This document shows positions 19,289-27,423 of a DNA stretch of 64,000 nt, one piece after another. Below the pieces are notes generated by a model. It was not told the origin of the DNA and made no database searches. It saw only the letters and a list, made by a program, of their open reading frames with translations. A program made the position numbers and the translations under genes. The first letter of the stretch is position 1; every line of letters starts with the position of its first letter. The DNA comes from Actinomadura macra NBRC 14102 (GTDB lineage Bacteria > Actinomycetota > Actinomycetes > Streptosporangiales > Streptosporangiaceae): assembly GCF_001552215.1 (NCBI RefSeq), contig NZ_BCQT01000003.1:186001-250000 (forward strand). Direction: 5' to 3'.

Positions 19289-19289
19289 G

Positions 19290-20786
19290 TCATCCTGCTC
19301 CTTCTCGTGCTGTGTGCGATGACGGTGCGACCCTCTGGTGTGCGACCCCGTCGCGTGTGGCAGGCGGCACCCTCAGGTGCCAGTCGGTGTGCCGCTGGTA
19401 GGTGTCGGCGACGCGCAGCACCGTGCTCTCGCCGAATGGCCGGCCCACGACCTGGAACGACAGGGGGAGCCCTGCCGCGGTGAACCCGCAGGGCACGGCG
19501 ACCGCCGGCAGCCCGGCGGCGTTCCACAGGCCGTGGAAGCCCGGCCGTACCAGTGCCGCGGTCATGTCCGCCGACGCGATCGGCGCGGCGGCCGTGAGCG
19601 CGACCGGTGTGAGGAGAACGTCGACCTGCGCGAAGACCTCCGCCAGAACCTGCCGGAACAGGGTCCGGACCCGCTGGGCCTGGACGTAGTCGGCGCCGGT
19701 GAAGAACGCCGCCCGCGCGAGGAGTTCGCGAGTCGACCTGCCGTACTCGTCCCACCTGCCCACCAGGTTCTTCCGGTGGTAGGCGAACGCTTCGGAGAGG
19801 AACGTGATGTTGTTGGCGTCGTTCGCCTCCTGCGCGTGGGGTACGACGACGTCGGTGAGCGTCGCGCCCGCACGTGCAAGTTCGTCCGCGGCGCCCAGCA
19901 CGCCGCAATGGACCTCGCCGTCCAGCAGTGGCGAGTCCAGGAAGTACCGTGTCGGCACGCCGACCCGCAGCCCGTCGACCCCGCCCCCACGCGCGCCCTC
20001 GGCGTAGCGGTCGACGGGTACCGCCGAGGAGTACCGGTCGCCGGGGTCGTGGCCGGCGATGACGTCGAGGATCAGCGCGCAGTCATAGGCGCTGCGGGCC
20101 ATCGGCCCGACGGTGTCGAGGCTGAACGCGCACGGGACGACGCCGCTCTTGGGCACCCGGCCGAAGGTGACCTTCAGCCCGGTGTGGCCGTTCGCGCCGG
20201 CCGGGCCGCGGACCGATCCGCCCGTGTCGGTGCCCAGCCCGCCCAGGGCCAGCCCCGCGCTGACCGCGATCGCCGTCCCCGAACTGGAACCCATCGGCGT
20301 GTGCTCGGGGTTCCAGGGATTGCGGGGGAACGGGAAACGCGTCGCGTCGTCGTGCGCAGGCTCGCCGTGCGTGGGCTCGGCGGGCAGGCCGCAGGCGAAC
20401 TCGTTCGTGGTGGACTTGCCGAGCAGGACGCTGCCCGCCGCGCGCAGCCGCGCCACGGCCGGCGCGTCGACGCCGTCGCCCCAGCCGGGGTCGAGGACCT
20501 CGCTGTTGGCCCGGGTCGGAGCGTCGCGGGTGGCGATGATGTCCTTGACCACCAACGGGATTCCCTGGAGCGGCGACCTGTCGCGTCCACGCGCGAAGTC
20601 CGCGTCGGCCTCGGCCGCCGCCGCGAGCGCCTCGGCCTCGCACACGGTGACGTAGGCGCCCAGCCCGCCGTCGAACCGGACGATCCGGTCGAGCACCGTC
20701 CGCGTCAGGGCCGTCGAGGTCACCGCACCGGACCGCAGCGCCGCGGCGGCGTCCTCGATGGTCAGCGGTAGGGCCGGAGTTGTCAT
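19290..20786 (-). CDS. Amidase signature family hydrolase (AtzE/GatA-like)
   Basis: A 498-residue amidase. The Ser-cisSer-Lys triad is visible as Lys81 (LVVKDI), the serine-rich GSSSGT loop (166-171) and nucleophile Ser191 in GTDTGGSVRGPA. It cleaves a C-N amide or ureido bond. It overlaps an upstream small gene as ATGA; the small protein resembles the AtzG/GatC-type partner of such amidases, so a two-subunit enzyme is likely. Its position next to the importer suggests that the imported compound, or an early intermediate, carries an amide. Confidence 0.9.
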   Translation of the reverse strand: MTTPALPLTIEDAAAALRSGAVTSTALTRTVLDRIVRFDGGLGAYVTVCEAEALAAAAEADADFARGRDRSPLQGIPLVVKDIIATRDAPTRANSEVLDPGWGDGVDAPAVARLRAAGSVLLGKSTTNEFACGLPAEPTHGEPAHDDATRFPFPRNPWNPEHTPMGSSSGTAIAVSAGLALGGLGTDTGGSVRGPAGANGHTGLKVTFGRVPKSGVVPCAFSLDTVGPMARSAYDCALILDVIAGHDPGDRYSSAVPVDRYAEGARGGGVDGLRVGVPTRYFLDSPLLDGEVHCGVLGAADELARAGATLTDVVVPHAQEANDANNITFLSEAFAYHRKNLVGRWDEYGRSTRELLARAAFFTGADYVQAQRVRTLFRQVLAEVFAQVDVLLTPVALTAAAPIASADMTAALVRPGFHGLWNAAGLPAVAVPCGFTAAGLPLSFQVVGRPFGESTVLRVADTYQRHTDWHLRVPPATRDGVAHQRVAPSSHTAREGAG

Positions 20787-21064
20787 GGACGTGAGCCCTG
20801 ACGTGAGCCCTGACGTGAGCCTGGACGTGAGCAGGGTCGTGCGCCTCCGCCGGGGAGGGCGCCGGCAGGCGGCAGGGCGACGGGGTCGACCGGCGGATCG
20901 TCGCGCAGGGCCAGCTCCGACAGTGCGTCGGCCTTGGCGCGCAGTACGTGGTAGCCGGCGGCGATCCGGCCGATCTCGTCGTCGGTCGGCGAGAGCCCGG
21001 CCGCCCGCAGCGCGGTCGACGCCGCGTGGACGGCCGCGTCCACCGTGGTCTTCGTGTCGTCCAC
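20783..21064 (-). CDS. Small AtzG/GatC-like partner subunit of the amidase (DUF4089-like)
   Basis: A 93-residue protein whose core (ALRAAGLSPTDDEIGRIAAGYHVLRAKADAL, then DPPVDPVALPP) fits the short helical AtzG/GatC-like subunits that stabilise AtzE/GatA-type amidases. The proposed start is GTG at 21064 (MDDTKTTVDAAV); the ribosome site is weak. The C-terminal tail is SRPGSRQGSRQGSRP, produced by four 12-bp tandem repeats and probably disordered. It overlaps the amidase start by 4 bp and is the first gene of the leftward operon. Confidence 0.65.
   Translation of the reverse strand: MDDTKTTVDAAVHAASTALRAAGLSPTDDEIGRIAAGYHVLRAKADALSELALRDDPPVDPVALPPAGALPGGGARPCSRPGSRQGSRQGSRP
20788..20835. repeat. 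Four tandem 12-bp repeats in the 3' end of the AtzG-like gene
   Basis: GACGTGAGCCCT occurs exactly at 20788 and 20800, then with changes at 20812 (GACGTGAGCCTG) and 20824 (GACGTGAGCAGG). The repeat encodes the GSRQ/GSRP tail of the minus-strand gene. It probably expanded by slippage and immediately precedes the amidase start codon. Confidence 0.85.
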
Positions 21065-21088
21065 GAGCCGCCCGTCCCTTCGGTTGCA

Positions 21089-21135
21089 GTGAGCACGGTT
21101 GCTGTCGTGAGCACGGTCGTCGCGGTGAGCACGGT
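21089..21135. repeat. Three direct repeats with 18-bp period in the divergent intergenic region
   Basis: GTGAGCACGGT is repeated at 21089, 21107 and 21125, exactly 18 bp apart. It lies between the leftward operon (start 21064) and the rightward crotonase gene (start 21200). An 18-bp period is not an integral number of helical turns, so slippage is as likely as an operator array. No clear -10/-35 pair was identified. Confidence 0.7.
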
Positions 21136-21199
21136 CACGGCCGGCCGCCGCGAGCCGGGGGTACGATCTGCCGTATTGCCTGGTCGTGAGGAGGAGCGC

Positions 21200-21922
21200 G
21201 TGAGTGTCGAGCCCTTGCGCACCGACGTGACCGGCTCGGTCGGGCTGGTCGAGATCTGCCGGCCGGGCAGGCGCAATGCCATCGACTCGGCGACCGCCAC
21301 GCTGCTGGCCGAGGCGGTCGCCCGCTTCGACGCCGACCCCGGTGTCACCGCGATCGTGCTGTGCGGCCAGGGCGGTGACCTGTCCTCGGGAGCCGACGTG
21401 AGCGAGCCCCTGCCCGACCCGGCGAGCGCCCCGTGGCGACAGACACCTCATGCGCGGATGCTCCGTGTCGTGCGCACCAGCGCGCTGCCGGTCGTCGCGG
21501 CGGTCGAGGGCTGGGCGCTCGGCCTCGGCGTCGGGCTCGTCGGCGCGTCCACGTACGCGGTGGCCGGCGCGTCGGCGCGCTTCGGGTTCCCCGAGGCACG
21601 GTTCGGATACTTCCCGACGGGCGCGGTACCCAACGTCATCCGCCGGGTGCGCCCCGACCTCGTGCTGCGCTGGGCGCTGACCGGCCGGCACCTCGACGCC
21701 GCCGAGGCCGCGGCGCACGCGCTGGTCACCGACGTCGTGCCCGCCGGGCAGGCGCTGCCCGCCGCCCGCGAACTCGCCGCCGAACTCGGCGCGGCGCCAC
21801 GGCACGTCGTGACCGCGGGCATGGCGTGGCTGCGGCAGTGGGCCGAGCACACCGTGCGGCCGCTCGACGACTGGTCGGAGGAGCACATGACCTTCGACCA
21901 GCCGCCCGCGCCACCGGACTGA
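21200..21922 (+). CDS. Crotonase family protein (enoyl-CoA hydratase/isomerase-like)
   Basis: A 240-residue crotonase with VGLVEICRPGRRNAIDS, the first oxyanion loop around GGDLSSGADV, and the second around EGWALGLGVGLVGASTY. FGFPEARFGYFPTG occupies the region of the family's catalytic acid. The GTG at 21200 is preceded by GAGGAGGAGC. It diverges from the amidase/transport operon and converges on the TauD-like gene, with a small hairpin between them. It is a second CoA-thioester enzyme for the same catabolic island. Confidence 0.82.
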   Translation: MSVEPLRTDVTGSVGLVEICRPGRRNAIDSATATLLAEAVARFDADPGVTAIVLCGQGGDLSSGADVSEPLPDPASAPWRQTPHARMLRVVRTSALPVVAAVEGWALGLGVGLVGASTYAVAGASARFGFPEARFGYFPTGAVPNVIRRVRPDLVLRWALTGRHLDAAEAAAHALVTDVVPAGQALPAARELAAELGAAPRHVVTAGMAWLRQWAEHTVRPLDDWSEEHMTFDQPPAPPD

Positions 21923-21928
21923 ACCGCC

Positions 21929-21953
21929 GCCGGGGCCATCACGAGACCCCGGC
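21929..21953. terminator. Short bidirectional hairpin between convergent genes
   Basis: GCCGGGG (21929-21935) and CCCCGGC (21947-21953) form a 7-bp stem with an 11-nt loop between the crotonase and TauD-like genes. There is no U-run. It overlaps the last codons of the TauD-like gene. Confidence 0.45.
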
Positions 21954-22940
21954 CCGCCACCGCCGCAGCGCCGGCACCAGCGGGCGCCCCTCGGCGCCGC
22001 GGCTGATCCACAGGCGTTGCAGCCGGCGCTGGTGGCTCGGGTCGGACGGGTCGTCGACGAACCCGGTGCGCGAGTGGATCACCGTGTAGTTGTTGACGAA
22101 CTCCATGTCGCCGGCCCGCAGTGCCACGTGGACCGCGGTCCCCGGGCGCCGCAGCAGCGACTCCAGGTACATCAGGCAGGTCATCGCCTCCGCGCTCAGC
22201 CGCGGGACCTCCTCGAACCGCATCGCGCTCATGATCCGCTTGGTCGCCAGCGAGCAGGTCAGCGTGTCGCCGACGGCGGAGAAGATCGGTCGGGGGCTCC
22301 AGCCCGGTTCACCCGTAGCCTGCTGGTCCTCCCAGTCGGTGGCGTAGTCCTGGTAGACCAGCTCCAGCCACTCCGGGTGCTCGCGCACCAGGGCGTTGTA
22401 GACCGTCGCGGCGCTGGCCACCACCCGCGCGCCGCCGCTCTTGGCCGGTGCCAGGCAGAGATAGCTCACGACGTCGGTGGGATCGGTGTGGAACGGCGCG
22501 CCGGCCTTGCTGGCGTAGGTCCCGCCGCGCTGGGCGGGGTGGTGGGCGTCCTCGAGAAGGCGCAGCAGGTCGCCGTCACCGTTCTGCGGCACGACCTCGC
22601 CCACGTGCTGGGCGATCGCCCAGTGGATCCGCGACGCCTGCTCGGGCGTGTACCGCGTTCCCAACGGCAGGCCGCGCAGCACCGCGTAGCCCGTGCCGTG
22701 CTCCAGCCGCTCGACCAGGTCGGCGACCACGCCGGCCAGCCCAGGGGCGCGGACGTCCTGCCGCGTCAGTTCGCGGGTCGGACGGCCCGGCGCCGCGGCA
22801 AGCATCTCATCGGCCGCGTCCAGGTCGCGCTCGGTGAGGTGCCGCACGTACGGCTCGTCGGACTGGAGGTCCGCGGCGGTCCACACGCCAGGGCCGGTCA
22901 CCGGCCGGTTCAGTACTTCCGTCGTCACTTCCGTCGTCAC
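21939..22940 (-). CDS. TauD/TfdA-type Fe(II)/2-oxoglutarate oxygenase, copy 1
   Basis: A 333-residue member of the TauD / gamma-butyrobetaine-hydroxylase-like fold. The iron-binding facial triad is His151 and Asp153 (FHTDPTDV) and His289 (VIHSRTGF); an arginine in the following QRRLQRLW segment would hold 2-oxoglutarate. It hydroxylates an unactivated carbon with release of succinate and CO2. The GTG at 22940 is preceded by AGGAG. It lies 31 bp after a paralogue with the same motif layout. Confidence 0.85.
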   Translation of the reverse strand: MTTEVTTEVLNRPVTGPGVWTAADLQSDEPYVRHLTERDLDAADEMLAAAPGRPTRELTRQDVRAPGLAGVVADLVERLEHGTGYAVLRGLPLGTRYTPEQASRIHWAIAQHVGEVVPQNGDGDLLRLLEDAHHPAQRGGTYASKAGAPFHTDPTDVVSYLCLAPAKSGGARVVASAATVYNALVREHPEWLELVYQDYATDWEDQQATGEPGWSPRPIFSAVGDTLTCSLATKRIMSAMRFEEVPRLSAEAMTCLMYLESLLRRPGTAVHVALRAGDMEFVNNYTVIHSRTGFVDDPSDPSHQRRLQRLWISRGAEGRPLVPALRRWRAGVS

Positions 22941-22971
22941 AATGAACTCCTGATCAGTCTCGGGCCGGGGG

Positions 22972-23982
22972 TCACGCGGACCGCGCCCACTCCAGGCGTG
23001 AGATGCCACTGCGCCAGTAGTGGTATTCCGGGCACACGACCCGCCCGGTGTCAGGGCGGCTGACCCACAGCCGCAGCAGGTGCCGCTGGAACCGGGGGTC
23101 GTCGGGGTCGTCGACGAAGCCGGTCCGGCTGTGCACCGTCACGAAGTTGTTGACGAACTGGATGTCGCCGACCTCCAGCGTCATGTCCAGCGCGATCCCC
23201 GGCCGGGTCGGGATCTCGTCGAGGAACAGCAGGCATGACACCTCACGCGCGGTGAGCCGCGGCACGTCCGGGAAACGGGTCGCGCTGAGGATCCGGCCGG
23301 TGCGGTAGGCCGCCGACAGCAGGCCGTCCACGTGGGAGTACAGCCGCGAGTAGTACCAGCCGGGGTTGCCGGGCGGCTCCTCGCTGACCCAGTCGGTCGG
23401 GAACCGCTTGAAGAGGATGTCGAGCCACTCCGGGTGCTCGTCCAGCACGATGTTGTAGGCGGTCATCGCGCTGGCGACCAGGCTGATGCCCCCGCTGCGG
23501 GCCTGGTTCAGGCACATCAGACCGACGATGTCGGTCTGGTCGGTGTGGAACGCGGCGGCCGAGGTCGTCGCGTAGCCCCGCGCGTTGTGGCCCTTGGCGC
23601 CGAGGTTCTGGATGTTCCCGATCAGCTCGCCCTTGCGGTTCTGCGGGACGAGCTCGCCCATGTGCAGGCCGATCGCCCAGTAGATCTTGGTGGCTTCCTC
23701 GACGCTGTAGCGGTCGTGGATCGGCAGGCCCCGCAGCAGCACGAACCCGGTGCCGTGCTCCAGCTCTTCGAGGACGTCCTGGACCTTCTCCGTGAAGGTG
23801 GGCAGCGGGAAGTCCCGTTTGGACAGCTCCTGCGCCGACTTGTCCCGGACGCCGGACAGGGCCCGGTCGAATTCCAGGAGGTCGTCCTCGGTGAACCTGC
23901 GCGCGTAGGAGTCCTCGTCGCCGATGTCGGCCGCCGTCCACACGCTTCGCCCGGTCACCGGTTCTTTCACTGTGTCTACCAT
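22972..23982 (-). CDS. TauD/TfdA-type Fe(II)/2-oxoglutarate oxygenase, copy 2
   Basis: A 336-residue paralogue of the oxygenase downstream. The triad is His146 and Asp148 (FHTDQTDI) and a later histidine in TVHSRTGFVDDPDDP. Both copies share an N-terminal VWTAAD and the block RLTAREVSCLLFL / RLSAEAMTCLMYL. The ATG at 23982 follows GGAG. Two oxygenases from one duplication suggest two successive hydroxylations, or a heteromeric pair. The intergenic stretch to the acyl-CoA dehydrogenase (23983-24134) has no evident feature. Confidence 0.85.
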   Translation of the reverse strand: MVDTVKEPVTGRSVWTAADIGDEDSYARRFTEDDLLEFDRALSGVRDKSAQELSKRDFPLPTFTEKVQDVLEELEHGTGFVLLRGLPIHDRYSVEEATKIYWAIGLHMGELVPQNRKGELIGNIQNLGAKGHNARGYATTSAAAFHTDQTDIVGLMCLNQARSGGISLVASAMTAYNIVLDEHPEWLDILFKRFPTDWVSEEPPGNPGWYYSRLYSHVDGLLSAAYRTGRILSATRFPDVPRLTAREVSCLLFLDEIPTRPGIALDMTLEVGDIQFVNNFVTVHSRTGFVDDPDDPRFQRHLLRLWVSRPDTGRVVCPEYHYWRSGISRLEWARSA

Positions 23983-24134
23983 CACGAACTCCAAGTAGGG
24001 ACGATCGGCGATCACGTACCGAGCCGGGTCGCCAAAAGGGGACGCGGACGGTTCCGCCGCGCCGAATGGGTCTCGTCCTCGGCGGGCGCGCCCCGCGCGC
24101 CATGCGGTTTGTTGTAGGTCTGTCTGCTCGGGGG

Positions 24135-25298
24135 CTACACCACGGTTCCGTGCCTGTCGTGCAGCTGGGCCAGGAGCTTTGCGATGGTGAGCAGCTGGAT
24201 CTGCGAGGTGCCTTCGTAGATCCGGAAGATCCGGCAGTCCCGGTAGAGACGCTCGATCTCGCTCTCCTTCACATAGCCGTAGCCCCCGTGGATCTGGAGT
24301 GCCTTGTCGACGGCCTGGAAGCAGTTCTCGCTCGCCACGTACTTGGCGATCGAGCCGGCCCGCCGGACGTCCTCGGACCGGTCGCGCAGCGCCGCCGCGT
24401 GGTAGGCGTTCAGGCGGCCGGACTGGACCAGCGTGTCGATCTCGGCGAGTTGCAACTGGATGGCCTGCAACTCGCGGATCGGCCGGCCGAACTGGATCCG
24501 CGTCGAGGCGTACCCGGTCGCGAGGTCCAGCGCGCGCATCGCGACCCCGTTGGCCAGCGCCGCGACGTCGATGCGCGCGCTGTTGAGGACCTCCAACGCG
24601 ATGCGTCCGCCCCCGCCGGGCTCGCCGAGCGTGGCGCCCCGCTCGACCTGGACGCCGTCGAGGGAGACCTCGTAGGCGTGCTCGCCGCGGATGCCCAGCT
24701 TCTCGATGGGTGAGGAGAACCCGAGCCCCTCCGCGTCGGTGGGGACGAGGAACGCGGTGATGCCCCGAAAGCCCGCGTCGGGGTCGGTCATGGCGAACAC
24801 GACGAGCCCGTCGGACTCCCGGGCGTTGCTGGTGAAGGTCTTGCTGCCCGACAGCGTCCAGCCGTCCGGCCCGGCGGTGGCGCGGGTCCGGATCCTGCTG
24901 ATGTCCGAGCCGGCGTCCGGTTCGGTCAGGGCGAAGGCGACCCGGTACGACCCGGTGGCGAGGCCGGGCAGGTACCGCTTGCGCTGCTCGGACGAGCCGA
25001 ACTGGCGCAGGGTCTCCATGCCGAGGTAGTGGCCGGCGAACACCGACCCGAGGGAGGCGTCGGCGTAGGCGACCTCCTCCATCGCGAGCACCTGGGTCAC
25101 CATGTCCAGGCCCAGGCCGCCGAACTCCTCGGGGATCGTGATGCCCATGAGCCCCATGTCGGCCAGCCGGGAGACCAGCGTGGCCGGGTACTCGGCCTCG
25201 GCGTCGCGTCGTGCCGCGCCGGGCATCACCTCTTTGCGGCAGAACTCCCGCAGGGTGTCGCGGAACTCCTGCCGCTGGTCGTCGAGCAGATCAAACAT
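24135..25298 (-). CDS. Acyl-CoA dehydrogenase
   Basis: A 387-residue FAD-dependent acyl-CoA dehydrogenase. The first signature is VAFALTEPDAGSDISRI and the C-terminal signature is QIHGGYGYVKESEIERLYRD. The catalytic glutamate is in FRIYEGTSQIQ near the end. It introduces an alpha,beta double bond into a CoA thioester and passes electrons to ETF. Its ATG overlaps the end of the second CoA-transferase gene by 8 bp, so activation and dehydrogenation are coupled. Confidence 0.9.
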   Translation of the reverse strand: MFDLLDDQRQEFRDTLREFCRKEVMPGAARRDAEAEYPATLVSRLADMGLMGITIPEEFGGLGLDMVTQVLAMEEVAYADASLGSVFAGHYLGMETLRQFGSSEQRKRYLPGLATGSYRVAFALTEPDAGSDISRIRTRATAGPDGWTLSGSKTFTSNARESDGLVVFAMTDPDAGFRGITAFLVPTDAEGLGFSSPIEKLGIRGEHAYEVSLDGVQVERGATLGEPGGGGRIALEVLNSARIDVAALANGVAMRALDLATGYASTRIQFGRPIRELQAIQLQLAEIDTLVQSGRLNAYHAAALRDRSEDVRRAGSIAKYVASENCFQAVDKALQIHGGYGYVKESEIERLYRDCRIFRIYEGTSQIQLLTIAKLLAQLHDRHGTVV

Positions 25299-26463
25299 CG
25301 GCGTTCTCCCGTCGGCCCTCGGTGCGCACCGGTTCGCCCGTCCAGCCGGCGACCAGGTCGTTGTGCTGGCCCAGCGCGGGCGCCGCCGTGCCGCCCTCGC
25401 GCGAGCCGACCATCCGGAAGCCGTTGTCCAGCGTCGGGAAGCCATCGGCCTCGGTGCGGACCATGCCGCGTGCGCTGACCTGCGGATGGCGTAGTGATTC
25501 GCGGACGTCGAGCACAGGTCCGCACGGCACGCCGGCCGCCGACAGCGCGGCGATCGCGCCGTCGCGGGTCCAGCCGGTCAGCGCCGCCTCCAGTTCCTTC
25601 TGCAACTCGTGGCGGTTCCGCCCGCGTTCGGCGTCGGTACGGAAGCGGGCGTCGTCGGTCCACTCGGGATGGCCGAGGGCCGAGGCGAAGGCCGCGAACA
25701 GCGGATCGTTGGCCACCGCGATGGCGATCGGCTGGTCGCTGGTGGCGAAGGTGCCGAACGGCGCGCTGATGGCGTGGTGGCTGCCGGTCGGCGCGATCGG
25801 CTCGTCGGTGAGCAGGGCGCGCATCGCGACGGACTCCAGGATGGACAGCAGCCCGTCGAACATCGCCACATCGATGTGCTGGCCCCGGCCGCTCCTCGTC
25901 CGCTGGTGCAGCGCCGCCAGCACGGCGGTCGCGGCGTACATGCCGGGCACGATGTCGCCGATGCTGGCGCCCAGCCGCGCCGGCGGCCCGCCGTCCGGGC
26001 CGGTGACCGACATCAGCCCCGACATCGCCTGCACGATCAGGTCGTAGGCGGGCTGGTCGGACAGCGGCCCGGTGCGGCCGTAGCCGCTGATGCTGACGGC
26101 CACGAGCCGCGGGTTGATCTCCAGCAGCCGCGCGGGCGAGAAGCCGAGCCGGTCGATGACCCCGGGCCGGAAGTTCTCGATGAGGACGTCGGAACGCCGG
26201 ACGAGTTCGGTGAGCGTCTGGCGGCCCTCGTCGGACTTCAGGTCCAGCGTGATGCCGAACTTGTTCCGGTTGAGGAGCCGGTGGTAGCTGCTGGTGCCGT
26301 CGTAGAACGGTCCGAAATGCCGGCCGTCGTCGCCGGTCGGTGGCTCGATCTTGATGACCTCGGCGCCGAGGTCGGCCAGGATCCGGCCACAGAAGGGGCC
26401 CGACAGGACGCGTCCGAGATCGAGCACCCTGACGCCGTCGAGCGCGGCTACCTGCTCAGGCAC
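25291..26463 (-). CDS. Family III CoA-transferase (CaiB/BaiF), second copy
   Basis: A 390-residue enzyme with VLDLGRVLSGPFCGRILADLGAEVIKIEPP at the N-terminus, NRNKFGITLDLKS, and the catalytic aspartate region GQHIDVAMFDG. It starts at GTG 26463. It is about as close to the CoA-transferase at 9083 as family members usually are, so the two probably act on different acids of the same route. It is transcribed divergently from the IclR regulator, with a perfect inverted repeat between. Confidence 0.88.
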   Translation of the reverse strand: MPEQVAALDGVRVLDLGRVLSGPFCGRILADLGAEVIKIEPPTGDDGRHFGPFYDGTSSYHRLLNRNKFGITLDLKSDEGRQTLTELVRRSDVLIENFRPGVIDRLGFSPARLLEINPRLVAVSISGYGRTGPLSDQPAYDLIVQAMSGLMSVTGPDGGPPARLGASIGDIVPGMYAATAVLAALHQRTRSGRGQHIDVAMFDGLLSILESVAMRALLTDEPIAPTGSHHAISAPFGTFATSDQPIAIAVANDPLFAAFASALGHPEWTDDARFRTDAERGRNRHELQKELEAALTGWTRDGAIAALSAAGVPCGPVLDVRESLRHPQVSARGMVRTEADGFPTLDNGFRMVGSREGGTAAPALGQHNDLVAGWTGEPVRTEGRRENADV

Positions 26464-26613
26464 GACACCCCGCCTTCCCGGAACCGATCGACTCTGGACG
26501 TGACGCAGGAGACGGAACGTTCCAGCCCGGCGACCCGGCCGTGGAGGTGGCCGCGAGGTCGATGTGTGTTGGTGCTTTTCCGCTGGACAGCTTGCCGCTC
26601 ATCTGCAACCCTG

Positions 26614-26645
26614 TCATCTAGTAAAAATCGAAGGTCACTAGATGA
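26614..26645. promoter_or_regulatory. Probable IclR operator between divergent genes
   Basis: TCATCTAGT (26614-26622) and ACTAGATGA (26637-26645) are a perfect 9-bp inverted repeat separated by 14 bp. The area is AT-rich for this genome and lies between the CoA-transferase and the IclR gene. It is the natural binding site for the regulator encoded 60 bp downstream. Confidence 0.7.
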
Positions 26646-26705
26646 AAGCACACGGTCGAAGGCAAGGCAAGCAATCGCGCAAGACGACCACGGAGGACGA
26701 ACAGG

Positions 26706-27410
26706 GTGTCGACAGACAACGGTCGGGTGCCGACGCGCACCGTGGAGCGAGCCCTCACGCTGCTGGTGGAGGTCGCCACCAACGACGGCCTCGGCCTGGT
26801 GGACCTCGCACGGCGAACGGACCTTTCGCCGGCGACCGCGTCGCGGCTACTGCGCACGCTGGAGGCGACCGAGTTCGTCCGGCGCGGCGAGGACGGCACG
26901 TACCACGGTGCGAGCCGGCTGATCCAGGTGGCGGTGACGTTCATGAGCAATGTCCCGCTGTACCGCCTCGCCGAACCCCACCTCGCCGCCCTGCGCGACG
27001 AGGTGGGGGAGAGCGCCTATCTGGGCGTCGCCGGCCCGAAGGACACGGTGCTGTACGCGCGCCTGGCCGAGAGCGACAAATCGATCCGGCACCGCGGCTG
27101 GCTCGGCAAGACCGTGCCGTTGCAGGGCACCGCGATCGGCACCGCGCTCCGCGACCGCTGCGGTGAGCTCGGCTACGTCACCGCCAGCCACTCGCTGGAG
27201 GACGGCGTGACGGCCATCGCGGCGACCGTGCGCTGGCCGGACGGCAGCGTCGCGGCCGCGGTCAGCGTGGTCGGCCCGACGTTCCGGATCTCCGACGAGC
27301 AGGTGCGCACGACCGGGGAACTGGTCGCGGCGCGCGCGCAGGCCCTGTCCCGAGAACTCGGTACGCCCGCCTTCGACGCCGACGCGACGTCGAAGCAGGC
27401 CAGCCACTAG
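26706..27410 (+). CDS. IclR family transcriptional regulator
   Basis: A 234-residue regulator with an N-terminal winged helix (TVERALTLLVEVATNDGLGLVDLARRTDLSPATASRLLRTLEATEFV) and the C-terminal effector-binding GAF-like domain (LGVAGPKDTVLYARL, GTAIGTALRDRCG). It starts at GTG 26706 after GGAGG. It sits between the two halves of catabolic island A and is the only dedicated regulator there. IclR proteins usually respond to a pathway substrate or intermediate. Confidence 0.92.
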   Translation: MSTDNGRVPTRTVERALTLLVEVATNDGLGLVDLARRTDLSPATASRLLRTLEATEFVRRGEDGTYHGASRLIQVAVTFMSNVPLYRLAEPHLAALRDEVGESAYLGVAGPKDTVLYARLAESDKSIRHRGWLGKTVPLQGTAIGTALRDRCGELGYVTASHSLEDGVTAIAATVRWPDGSVAAAVSVVGPTFRISDEQVRTTGELVAARAQALSRELGTPAFDADATSKQASH

Positions 27411-27423
27411 CGAAGGAAACCTG

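Noticed and set aside
21089..21135. Direct repeats as an iteron-like replication origin
   Set aside because: Only three 11-bp copies in GC-rich DNA, no Rep gene or AT-rich region nearby. Slippage is a simpler explanation.
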